NCBI RefSeq assembly: GCF_003589925.1
Contig: NZ_CP032382.1
Span: 6,820,001-6,884,000, forward strand
Length of the DNA stretch: 64,000 bases
Direction: 5' to 3'
Origin: Chryseolinea soli
GTDB taxonomy: Bacteria > Bacteroidota > Bacteroidia > Cytophagales > Cyclobacteriaceae
The notes below the pieces were generated by a model. The model saw nothing but the letters and a program-made list of their open reading frames with translations. It had not been told where the DNA came from and ran no database searches. The position numbers and the translations under genes are program-made. Below, in pieces: positions 1 through 7,271 of the stretch (position 1 is its first letter; each line of letters opens with the position of its first letter).

Positions 1-1
1 C

Positions 2-358
2 GAAGCGATGGAGGTCCCTCCTATGCTGATTCAGCCTTACATCGAGAACGCTGTCTGGCATGGGTTGAGGTATCGGGAGGAGAAGGGTCATCTTTCGCTC
101 CGGTTCATCAAAGACAACGGGCAGTTGGTGGTGGAGATCAAAGACAACGGCATCGGCCGCAAACGGTCGGCCGCGTTGAAGACGGCGCAACAGAAAAAAC
201 ACCGGTCCACCGGCTTGAAAAATATTCGCGAGCGGCTGGACATCCTCAATAAAGTTTACAAGACCCATTACCGCGTTGCCATAGACGACCTGCCGGAAGG
301 ATCGGGAACCGAAGTGCGCGTGTATTTACCTATGAAAAATCATACCGCGAGCCTATGA
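2..358 (+). CDS. LytS-type sensor histidine kinase, C-terminal part (5' truncated by window)
   Basis: Only the last ~119 residues are inside the window; the reading frame is open to the first bases, so the gene starts upstream. The visible part is the HATPase_c domain of a LytS/YehU-like kinase: an N box (LIQPYIENAVWHGL), a G1-type motif (EIKDNGIGR) and a G2-like motif (GLKNIRERLDILN). The H box and any membrane segments lie outside. The stop overlaps the start of the next gene by 4 bp (ATGA), so it is almost certainly translationally coupled to the LytTR regulator, which would be its phosphorylation partner. The family assignment is secure; the signal sensed is unknown. Confidence 0.9.
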   Translation, partial: EAMEVPPMLIQPYIENAVWHGLRYREEKGHLSLRFIKDNGQLVVEIKDNGIGRKRSAALKTAQQKKHRSTGLKNIRERLDILNKVYKTHYRVAIDDLPEGSGTEVRVYLPMKNHTASL

Positions 359-1092
359 AAGCCGTGATCGTCGACGATGAAAAAGACAGCCGCCAGATCC
401 TGGCGAACTACCTGGCCAAATACTGTCCCGAAGTCCAGGTCTGTGGCTTTGGCGAGTCCGTATCCACCGGGCTGGAGGCCATCGAAGCCCACCGCCCCGA
501 CATTGTTTTTCTCGACATCGAAATGCCCTATGGCAACGGCTTCGACCTGCTGGACAAGGTTGGTCAGGTAGATTTCGAGACGGTCTTTGTCACGGCCTTC
601 GACACCTACGCCATCCAAGCCCTCAACCTGAGTGCCGCCTATTACCTGCTGAAACCCATCGACATCGACGAGCTCATCAAGGCCGTGACCAAAATAAAAG
701 AAGAGCGCGCCGCCGAAAACTACAAACACCACGCGCAAGTGCTCCTGGAGAATTTGCGCGCACCCTCACCTCAAAAGATCATGCTGCCCACCCTGGAGGG
801 CTTCGAGATCGTGTCGATCAACACCATCTTATATTGCGAGGCCGTAGATAACTTCACCCGCTTTCATTTCGAGACGGGCACTCCCCTGCTCATTTGCCGC
901 ACACTGAAATATTTTGAGGAAGTGTTGGGGGAGCATGGCTTTCTGCGGATCCATCGATCGCATCTTATTCATCCCCATCATGTTATTCGATACTCGAAGG
1001 GAAAGGGAGGGTTTGTGACGATGAAGGATAAGCGGGAATTGGAGGTGGCGCCGAGTAGGAAGAAGGAGTTGTTGGGGTTGTTTGAGCGATGA
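355..1092 (+). CDS. LytTR-family response regulator
   Basis: A 245-residue two-domain regulator. The receiver domain (about 1-120) has the acidic pair DDE at 7-9, the phospho-acceptor D54 in VFLDIEMP, and the conserved Lys in LLKPID. The C-terminal LytTR DNA-binding domain (about 140-245) carries the usual pattern with FEIVSINTILYCEAVDNFTRF and FLRIHRSHLIHPHHV. It is the partner of the kinase fragment just upstream (4-bp overlap). LytTR regulators usually bind paired short direct repeats upstream of membrane or envelope genes. No target can be named from this window. The next bases hold a repeat element and a terminator. Confidence 0.93.
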   Translation: MKAVIVDDEKDSRQILANYLAKYCPEVQVCGFGESVSTGLEAIEAHRPDIVFLDIEMPYGNGFDLLDKVGQVDFETVFVTAFDTYAIQALNLSAAYYLLKPIDIDELIKAVTKIKEERAAENYKHHAQVLLENLRAPSPQKIMLPTLEGFEIVSINTILYCEAVDNFTRFHFETGTPLLICRTLKYFEEVLGEHGFLRIHRSHLIHPHHVIRYSKGKGGFVTMKDKRELEVAPSRKKELLGLFER

Positions 1093-1098
1093 GGTTCA

Positions 1099-1362
1099 GG
1101 AGCCAGAATCCAGGAGCCAGTAGTTAGTGGTCAGTAATCAGTAGTCTCTATTCAGTAAATCATGGCTGGCAAATAGGCAGGATGCACAAGCATTTGGAGG
1201 TTGATCTGTAACCATAGGCCATCAATCGCTTCGTGAACTTTAAATCTGAAATAGATGCATTCTCTTCATCTAATCGGCAGAAATCACAAGCCAAACAGCG
1301 CCCTAACAACTATCGAATACTGACTTCTGGCTACTAACTACTGGCCACTGAATTCTGGCTCC
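1099..1362. repeat. ~264-bp element with 44-bp imperfect terminal inverted repeats
   Basis: Bases 1099-1142 (beginning ggagccagaat) are matched by the reverse complement of 1319-1362 with about 7 mismatches in 44. The ~175-bp core between the arms has no credible ORF. Together with the terminator at 1374-1408 this explains the gene-free stretch 1093-1457. The layout suggests a miniature non-autonomous element or a REP-like intergenic repeat. No transposase or clear target duplication was seen. Confidence 0.6.
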
Positions 1363-1373
1363 CCCCTAAAAAC

Positions 1374-1408
1374 AAAAAGCACCACAGCTAAACCGTGGTG
1401 CTTTTTTT
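1374..1408. terminator. Bidirectional intrinsic terminator
   Basis: Stem AGCACCAC / GTGGTGCT with loop AGCTAAACC, preceded by an A-run and followed by seven T on the plus strand. It can end the convergent LytTR operon on the plus strand and the SWIB gene on the minus strand. Confidence 0.85.
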
Positions 1409-1457
1409 AGGCTTTGTATGCTCAGTATTACCCAAGCACGCGTCTGTCCTGTTTGAA

Positions 1458-1853
1458 TTACTTCACGTGTTTGTTCACGACTTTAGCCAATTCGAACATG
1501 GAGATCTGATCTTTGCCACCGAAAATGGCTTTCAGCTTCACGTCGCCGTTGATCATTCTTCTGTTCTTCTTGTCCTGAAGATTGTTCTTCTTGATGTAGT
1601 CCCAGATCTTTTTGATGATCTCTGTTCTGGGGATGGCTTTGGTGCCGATCACTTCAGAAAGGGCTGCGCTGGGAGTCAGAGGAACCATGAAGGCTGCGTT
1701 GGGTTTTCTTTTTGCTGCTTTCTTAGGAGCTTTCTTGGCTGCTTTTTTAGGAGCGGCCTTCTTTGCGGCCTTCTTGGGAGCTGCTTTCTTTGCCGCTTTT
1801 TTAGCGGACTTCTTCGCAGCTTTCTTAGCTGCTTTTTTCGCTGTTTTTGCCAT
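1458..1853 (-). CDS. SWIB/MDM2-domain protein with histone-H1-like Lys/Ala tail
   Basis: 131 residues. Residues 1 to ~50 are almost only Lys, Ala and Pro in AAKKA/APKKA-type repeats, like bacterial histone-H1-like proteins (Hc1/AlgP type). Residues ~52-131 form a SWIB domain (FMVPLTPSAALSEVIG, IPRTEIIKKIWDYIKKNNLQD, MFELAKVVNKHVK). The basic tail should bind DNA non-specifically. The SWIB domain is known in chlamydial proteins and fused to topoisomerase, and is presumed to be a chromatin or nucleoid module. The gene stands alone, with an AT-rich upstream region and its own terminator. A nucleoid-associated role is inference. Confidence 0.9.
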   Translation of the reverse strand: MAKTAKKAAKKAAKKSAKKAAKKAAPKKAAKKAAPKKAAKKAPKKAAKRKPNAAFMVPLTPSAALSEVIGTKAIPRTEIIKKIWDYIKKNNLQDKKNRRMINGDVKLKAIFGGKDQISMFELAKVVNKHVK

Positions 1854-2247
1854 AGCGTTTTTGAATTTTAGAGTTAATTAATAATTACTTAAAATGTTAT
1901 GGTTCACACTTTGCTGTGAATATACTATATTTTGAATCACACTTACAATTTTCATCTTTTTCTCACTGTGTTTTACACCCTCCGCGACGTTCATTTTCCC
2001 TATGAAAAACACCCCCATCACCACGTGTGATAGGCCTCTTTTGTCTCTGAAAAAACATGCTGTGTGCCCTTCGCGAAGCACTGCCGGATGACCTTCTAAC
2101 CTTCTGCTTACCCGTCCACATTGGCTTACATTCTTACTATAGCTAGGGAATCATATAGTAAAGAAAAAGAACACGATACGTTGTAAAAAACACTTCGCCA
2201 CCACCCCGGCTTCCACACCCGGGAGTGCCAAAGTTTTTTCATTCTGC
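1854..2247. other. AT-rich divergent intergenic region
   Basis: About 390 bp between the SWIB gene (minus) and the receiver-only regulator (plus). It must hold the SWIB promoter, but I could not single out a convincing TAnnTTTG box for it. A 67-codon minus-strand ORF inside it has no recognisable features and is not called. Confidence 0.5.
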
Positions 2248-2278
2248 TTGTAGTTTCTCCTGCGGAAAGATACTTTTG
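2248..2278 (+). promoter_or_regulatory. Bacteroidota-type promoter for the receiver-only regulator
   Basis: TTG at 2248-2250, a 20-nt spacer, then TACTTTTG at 2271-2278. This matches the Bacteroidota primary-sigma consensus TTG / TAnnTTTG exactly. The ATG of the next gene is 22 nt downstream. Confidence 0.7.
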
Positions 2279-2299
2279 ATATACTAAAGGCTGACGCCA

Positions 2300-2647
2300 A
2301 TGAAGGTACTGATCCTCGACGATGAGAAGTTCGATTTATTTGTAGTAAAAAAATTAGTGGGACTGGAGTTCGAAGCTGAGGGTTTCACCGTTCCCCAGGA
2401 GGCGCTGGACTGGGCGCGGGCAAATACTTTCGATGTGGTCATCATCGATTACTACCTCACCACTACCGTACTGGCCCACCATGTGCTGCACCAATTGCGC
2501 ACCTTCGTCACCCATCCGTTCAAAGCCTTTGTGCTCACCAACTATGTCGATAACCAGCAAGTGACCGAGCTGAAGGCGGCGGGGTTCGACGCCGTGATCC
2601 ACAAGCCTTTCACCCTGGAATATTTCAAGGTTCAACTGGGGCTTTGA
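2300..2647 (+). CDS. Single-domain (CheY-like) response regulator
   Basis: 115 residues consisting only of a receiver domain. The acidic pair is DDE (7-9), the phospho-acceptor is D50 in VVIIDYYL, the conserved Thr is in VLTN, and the conserved Lys is in HKPF. There is no output domain, so it must act by protein contact or as a phosphate shuttle or sink. No kinase is adjacent. A strong-looking promoter sits just upstream. It converges with the ankyrin genes on the opposite strand, 5 bp after its stop. Confidence 0.88.
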   Translation: MKVLILDDEKFDLFVVKKLVGLEFEAEGFTVPQEALDWARANTFDVVIIDYYLTTTVLAHHVLHQLRTFVTHPFKAFVLTNYVDNQQVTELKAAGFDAVIHKPFTLEYFKVQLGL

Positions 2648-2652
2648 CCCCC

Positions 2653-3300
2653 TCATCCCCTTAGCAACGCAGCTACTTCCGAAAATCCCTTTTCGATCGC
2701 CATGTCATAGGGTGTTTGGCCTTGGTCGGTCTTTGCCTGCGGGTTTGCGCCGTAGCGGAGGAGGATCCGGGTCATCTCCAGGTCGCCATAGTGGGCGGCG
2801 GTATGCAGCGCCGTGTTGTTGCCTTGCTGGGTAGCCTGCGCGTCGGCGTGATGCTCCAGCAACAGGCGCACGATGTCGGTGGCATGCGCAGCAGCGGCCG
2901 AGTGGAGCGGAGCCACATGGAAGGCGTTGCGTGAAGCGAGACTGGGGTCGGCACCTGCGCCCAACAGGTACTCCGCCACCGGTGTCCGGGCAAAGAAGCA
3001 GGCTAACCCAAGCGGCGTGAAGCCGTCGGCGGAGAAGGCGTTGAGTTGGTCGCGATTTTCAGTGACGAATCCTTTGACCTTGTCGAGGCTTCCTGCGGCA
3101 CTGGCTTCAAAGATGTCGAGGTTGGATTTGTGGGCCAGCAGGTAGTCGCTCAGTTCGGTATTTCCATAATAAAAACTGAGCGATAAAAGCGATACACCCT
3201 GTGTGTCGCGGGTGTCGACCAGCGCGGGATGTTGTTTCAGTTCGTCGATGAGATCGGTTGTGCGGCGCGCCTTGAGGAGCGTCAATACTTTTTCTTCCAT
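2653..3300 (-). CDS. Ankyrin-repeat protein (cytoplasmic)
   Basis: 215 residues with about five to six ankyrin repeats; the clearest are GFTPLGLACFFARTPVAEYLLGAG, NAFHVAPLHSAAAAHATDIVRLLLEH, NTALHTAAHYGDLEMTRILLRYGA and GQTPYDMAIEKGFSEVAALL. There is no signal peptide. It lies 7 bp downstream of a second ankyrin-like gene and is likely cotranscribed with it. Ankyrin arrays mediate protein-protein contacts; the partner is unknown. Being next to a Tat-exported relative suggests a cytoplasmic/periplasmic pair, which is inference. Confidence 0.9.
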   Translation of the reverse strand: MEEKVLTLLKARRTTDLIDELKQHPALVDTRDTQGVSLLSLSFYYGNTELSDYLLAHKSNLDIFEASAAGSLDKVKGFVTENRDQLNAFSADGFTPLGLACFFARTPVAEYLLGAGADPSLASRNAFHVAPLHSAAAAHATDIVRLLLEHHADAQATQQGNNTALHTAAHYGDLEMTRILLRYGANPQAKTDQGQTPYDMAIEKGFSEVAALLRG

Positions 3301-3307
3301 GGTCGGG

Positions 3308-3778
3308 CTATTGGGTGATGTTACGGAGCTTCAGGAATTCGAGGACCTCTCCCGCCTCTCCTTTCTGGGCGTGCATCAACAGGGTGATGCCGTGAGGGCC
3401 TTTGCAGAGATGGGTATCGGGGAAGGCGGCAAAGATCGCTTTCACGATGTCGATCTTGTTCATCATGGCGGCGGTGAAGATGTCCATGCGGGCGCCTTTT
3501 CCAACCAGGTACTCCGCGATGTCTTTGCGGCCCATGTGGGATGCCCCTCCGAGGGCGGTTTCAAAATCGCCATTGCCCCAATCGTAGGTCGCGTGGAGTA
3601 CGGCCGGCATTTCTTCCAGCATTTGTTTGGTGCCGGCCAGGTCGCCGTGACCCAGCCTGACAAACTCTTTTACTTTGTCGACGCTGAGGGGGTCGGGTCG
3701 TTTGTCCTGGGCCAGTGCCGGAACACCGGCGAGCGTGAGGATGGGGAGTCCGGTAATAAAATTGCGGCGGGTTATCAT
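3308..3778 (-). CDS. Exported ankyrin-like protein with Tat-type signal
   Basis: 156 residues. The N-terminus MITRRNFITGLPILTLAGVPALA has a twin-arginine motif (TRRNFI), a hydrophobic stretch and an ALA cleavage site. The mature part has degenerate ankyrin units (ALGGASHMGRKDIAEYLVGKGARMDIF; GITLLMHAQKGEAGEVLEFL). It is first in a two-gene unit with the cytoplasmic ankyrin protein. It diverges from the AraC-family gene upstream with only ~70 bp between, so the AraC protein may control this pair. Function unknown. Confidence 0.85.
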   Translation of the reverse strand: MITRRNFITGLPILTLAGVPALAQDKRPDPLSVDKVKEFVRLGHGDLAGTKQMLEEMPAVLHATYDWGNGDFETALGGASHMGRKDIAEYLVGKGARMDIFTAAMMNKIDIVKAIFAAFPDTHLCKGPHGITLLMHAQKGEAGEVLEFLKLRNITQ

Positions 3779-3846
3779 AGAAGTGTGGGTTTATAGTGAC
3801 GAAGCTAGGGTGACGCGGGCGAGTGAACTTCTTTTAAATCACCTTT

Positions 3847-4785
3847 TTGTATCTTACTTTAAATTACACAATCGTGCTGGCATTCGTACATAAAGATCCC
3901 CAAAAGAAACGTGCCCCGGAAGGATCGCTGTTTGCCAGTACGCGCGAAAGTTCCATCATCATGAACAGCAGCGCCCGCTTCCACGATTGGAAAGGCGTGG
4001 GCCCGCTGTCGTTGAAAGTGGCGTTGAAAGGCGAGGCGATGTATGAAGTCGAGCACCGGCGCCTGACCGTGGACGAGCATCGTCTCCTGATCCTCAATGA
4101 CGCCCAGGAGTATCGCGTGCTGGTGAACAGCCCCTTCAAAGCCGAAACCTTTATCGTCTTCTTCGATGCCACCCTGGTGGCCGATGTCCTGCAACATTTT
4201 CAGCGTTCGGACGAACGGCTGCTGGACAACCCGGCAAATCCCCTGTCATCTGATTACACCTTCAATCTGAATACCCTTGACCTGGACGATGGGCTCCGGC
4301 AGAGACTGGCGCAGCTCAAGCAATCCATCGCGCAAAACGCTCCGATGCTTTCGCTGCGGGAAGACCTTTTCTTCCTCTTCCACGCGTTGCGGGCAACCGA
4401 AGCGCGCGCATCATCGCATGCCCTGACGCTGCCGTTTGCCAAGACGAGCACCCAGCAGGAGATTGCCCGCCGGCTGTTGGTGGCCCGCGATTATCTGCAT
4501 GCCTATAAATCTGAAGCCATCGGTCTGGAAGAATTGAGCGACGCTGCCATGCTTTCACCCAACCACCTGCTGCGCAACTTTTGTGTTTACTTTGGCTGCA
4601 CGCCTTTTCAATACCTCACCCGCCTGCGCATGAAAACCGCCGAACAGCTCTTGCAATATTCAGCACTACCCATCACCGAGATCTGCCAGGTGGCCGGCTT
4701 TGAAAGCCTGAGCTCTTTCAGCTGGTCATTCAAAAAAATAACCGGCAGGTCGCCCCGCCGGTTTAGGATGGATCATCTGCAATAA
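3847..4785 (+). CDS. AraC-family transcriptional regulator
   Basis: Up to 312 residues. The C-terminal ~95 residues are an AraC/XylS double helix-turn-helix (IGLEELSDAAMLSPNHLLRNFCVYFG and ITEICQVAGFESLSSFSWSFKKITGRSPRRFR). The N-terminal ~200 residues look like a cupin-type ligand domain. The start is uncertain: TTG at 3847, GTG at 3874 or ATG at 3961. I kept the longest because residues before the internal Met (LFASTRESSIIM) look like part of the domain. It is divergent from the ankyrin pair and ends 6 bp before the convergent permease gene. Ligand and targets are unknown. Confidence 0.88.
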   Translation: MYLTLNYTIVLAFVHKDPQKKRAPEGSLFASTRESSIIMNSSARFHDWKGVGPLSLKVALKGEAMYEVEHRRLTVDEHRLLILNDAQEYRVLVNSPFKAETFIVFFDATLVADVLQHFQRSDERLLDNPANPLSSDYTFNLNTLDLDDGLRQRLAQLKQSIAQNAPMLSLREDLFFLFHALRATEARASSHALTLPFAKTSTQQEIARRLLVARDYLHAYKSEAIGLEELSDAAMLSPNHLLRNFCVYFGCTPFQYLTRLRMKTAEQLLQYSALPITEICQVAGFESLSSFSWSFKKITGRSPRRFRMDHLQ

Positions 4786-4791
4786 ATGTTC

Positions 4792-7230
4792 TTATTCTTC
4801 TTTCAGTACCACTGCCGGGTTAAGCGACGCCGCGCGCAAGGCCAGGTAGCCCACGCAAATCATCGCCAGGATAAGCTCCGCGCCTCCCGCCAGGATGAAG
4901 AGCCAGGGATTGATCGACACCCTGTACTGGAAAGTATCCAGCCACTGCTGCATCACCCACCACGACAGCGGTGTGGCGATGATCAAAGCGACCACCAGCA
5001 GTTTAACATACTGCGTATTCATCATCAGGTAGATGCTCGACAGCGAAGCACCAAAAACTTTGCGGACACCGATCTCCTTCTTGCGCTGCTCGGCCGAGTA
5101 GGCCACCAGCCCCACCAGCCCAATGATGGCAATGGTGATGGAAAGCACCGTGAAGACGGAGAACAGGGATCCAAGGCGTTGTTCTTCCTGGTAGCGCATC
5201 TTCAACTGTTCGTCCAGGAAAGAGTATTCAAAGGGAGTTGCATCCGCGATCTGGTTCCAGCGCTTCTCAATCCTCGCGATCAATGACGCTACGTCGGGCG
5301 TGTTGAACCGGATGGATACCGTGCGGAGGTCTCCAAATATCTTGGATTTTATGTTGAAGAACATGAACGGGTTGATGGTCTCGTACAGCGACCGGAAATG
5401 AAAATCCTTTACCACGCCAATGATCTCCTGCCGGCCTACATCGTCGCCAACGTAAATGATGTGTTGGCCAATGGCCTGCTCTGGTGTCCACCCGTATAAT
5501 CTCACCGCGGTCTCGTTCAGGATCACAGCGTTTACGTCCGACGGTCGGTTGGGCTCGAAGCCCCGACCGGCAACCAGCTGGTGTTGTGCCGTTGCCAGGT
5601 AGTAGTCGTCTATTTTCATGTAGGTGATAGGCAGCTTCAGGTCGTTGCCTTCCCGCATGAAAATGTCTTCAAACGCTTTGCGAAAATCGGCGGAAGCCGA
5701 TACTTCCTCTACACCGGGATAGGTGGCGATCTCATCGCGGAAGGATTGCAATTGGTTCCCGAGCTTTTCGCTATTGTTCACGATCAGCATGCTCTCCTGG
5801 TTGAAGCCCAGGCTTGCCGATTGGAAATACTTCAGTTGATCGAACACAACCATGGTGGCCACCATCAACGCAATGGAAATGGTGAACTGAAAAATCACCA
5901 GCACGTTCCGCAGATTCGACGTGCGCAGGCCCGAGATCATCTTGCCCTTGAGCACCTGTGCCGGACGGAACGAGGTGAGGTAGAAGGCGGGATAAAGCCC
6001 TGCCAGGAAACCGACCACCAACGGCAGCAGGATGATGATGGCAAAGAACAATTTATTATCCCACAGGGTAACCGGGATTTCCAGACCTGTGAGCGGCTGA
6101 ATGAGCATGCGAAGCAGTTCCATTACCCCGAGCCCCAGCAACATGGCCACGAACGTGACCAGGATGTTCTCTACCTGGAACTGGGCGATGAGCGAAGCAC
6201 GATGGAGGCCCAGGGTTTTCTTGACACCCACTTCTTTTGCCCGGCTGGCACCCCGTGCCGTGGAGAGATTGATAAAGTTCACCACTGCGATCAATAGGAT
6301 AAACGCGGCCACGATGCTGAAGACATACACATACTTGATGTCGCCTACGGGGCCCAGGCGGTTGCCGGTGTCCGAAGAATATAGCCGCATCTCGCGCACC
6401 GGTTGGAGATACACTTCCCACGCACCCCTTTCCTTTATAAATTCGTTGAAGTCAATCCCAATCCGCTGAAAAGTCGCCGGTGCATAACGCATCGGCAGCG
6501 TCTTCAGCGTCTTGTTTAACGCAGTGACGTCGGTGCCGGGTTTGAGTTTTACATAGGTGACCACTTGCGTAAAGATCCAACTCCACTCCATCTGCTTTAT
6601 GATCGGGACAGACGGCATCGACAGGAGATAGTCAAAATGAAAGTGCACGTTGGTGGGTTGTGTTTTTGTCACGCCCGTAATTTCCGCGGTCTCCCGCTGG
6701 TCGCCGATCTGGATGAGCTTGCCTAGGGCAGGTTCGTCGCCAAACAGGCGCTTGGCCGCCTCGTCTGAAATCACCACTTTATTTTTTCCTTCCAGGGCGG
6801 TGCGCGGATCGCCTTCTTTCAATTCGAAAGCAAAAAATGAAAAGAAGGTGGAGTCGGCGGCCAGCACGCGTTCTTCGTTGAAGGCCACCACGTCGCGGTT
6901 GGGTTTGGTGTAGCGCACGATCTGTCCGCCGGGTGTATTGATGCGCAGGACCGTCTCGATCGAGGGATATTCCGTGATCAACGCATTGGCTACCGCCGGT
7001 CCCGTAGACCCCCAATAGCCTCCCTTGGGATTCCAGATGTTGGTCATGTTGACGCGATACAGGCGATCCACGTCGGGATGCATGGAATCATACGACAATT
7101 GATGGGTCACATACAGGAACAACACCAGGCTGGTGCCCAGCCCCAGGGCCAATCCGGCGATCTTGATCAACGCATAGTAGCGTTCGCGAAAAATGCTGCG
7201 GATGGCGGTCTTAAAATAATTCTGGAACAT
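4792..7230 (-). CDS. MacB/FtsX-like ABC transporter permease (second of pair)
   Basis: 812 residues, the double-FtsX architecture typical of Bacteroidota: an N-terminal TM (~21-43), a periplasmic MacB-PCD region, three TMs with the FtsX signature FINLSTARGASRAKEVGVKKTLG, a second periplasmic domain, then a C-terminal FtsX module with GLVAYSAEQRKKEIGVRKVFGAS. There is no ATPase domain; a separate LolD/MacB-type ATPase, not in this window, would be needed. It lies 41 bp after the neighbouring paralogous permease, so one operon. Relatives act in mechanotransmission, export or lipoprotein handling; the substrate is unknown. Divergence from the NtrC/kinase pair suggests control by it. Confidence 0.92.
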   Translation of the reverse strand: MFQNYFKTAIRSIFRERYYALIKIAGLALGLGTSLVLFLYVTHQLSYDSMHPDVDRLYRVNMTNIWNPKGGYWGSTGPAVANALITEYPSIETVLRINTPGGQIVRYTKPNRDVVAFNEERVLAADSTFFSFFAFELKEGDPRTALEGKNKVVISDEAAKRLFGDEPALGKLIQIGDQRETAEITGVTKTQPTNVHFHFDYLLSMPSVPIIKQMEWSWIFTQVVTYVKLKPGTDVTALNKTLKTLPMRYAPATFQRIGIDFNEFIKERGAWEVYLQPVREMRLYSSDTGNRLGPVGDIKYVYVFSIVAAFILLIAVVNFINLSTARGASRAKEVGVKKTLGLHRASLIAQFQVENILVTFVAMLLGLGVMELLRMLIQPLTGLEIPVTLWDNKLFFAIIILLPLVVGFLAGLYPAFYLTSFRPAQVLKGKMISGLRTSNLRNVLVIFQFTISIALMVATMVVFDQLKYFQSASLGFNQESMLIVNNSEKLGNQLQSFRDEIATYPGVEEVSASADFRKAFEDIFMREGNDLKLPITYMKIDDYYLATAQHQLVAGRGFEPNRPSDVNAVILNETAVRLYGWTPEQAIGQHIIYVGDDVGRQEIIGVVKDFHFRSLYETINPFMFFNIKSKIFGDLRTVSIRFNTPDVASLIARIEKRWNQIADATPFEYSFLDEQLKMRYQEEQRLGSLFSVFTVLSITIAIIGLVGLVAYSAEQRKKEIGVRKVFGASLSSIYLMMNTQYVKLLVVALIIATPLSWWVMQQWLDTFQYRVSINPWLFILAGGAELILAMICVGYLALRAASLNPAVVLKEE

Positions 7231-7271
7231 ATGATGAGAAGGTTAAGACGTTTAAAATATACGTGAAGATT

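Noticed and set aside
1878..2081. 67-codon minus-strand ORF in the SWIB upstream region
   Set aside because: No recognisable domain, low-complexity AT-rich end and position within the expected promoter region.
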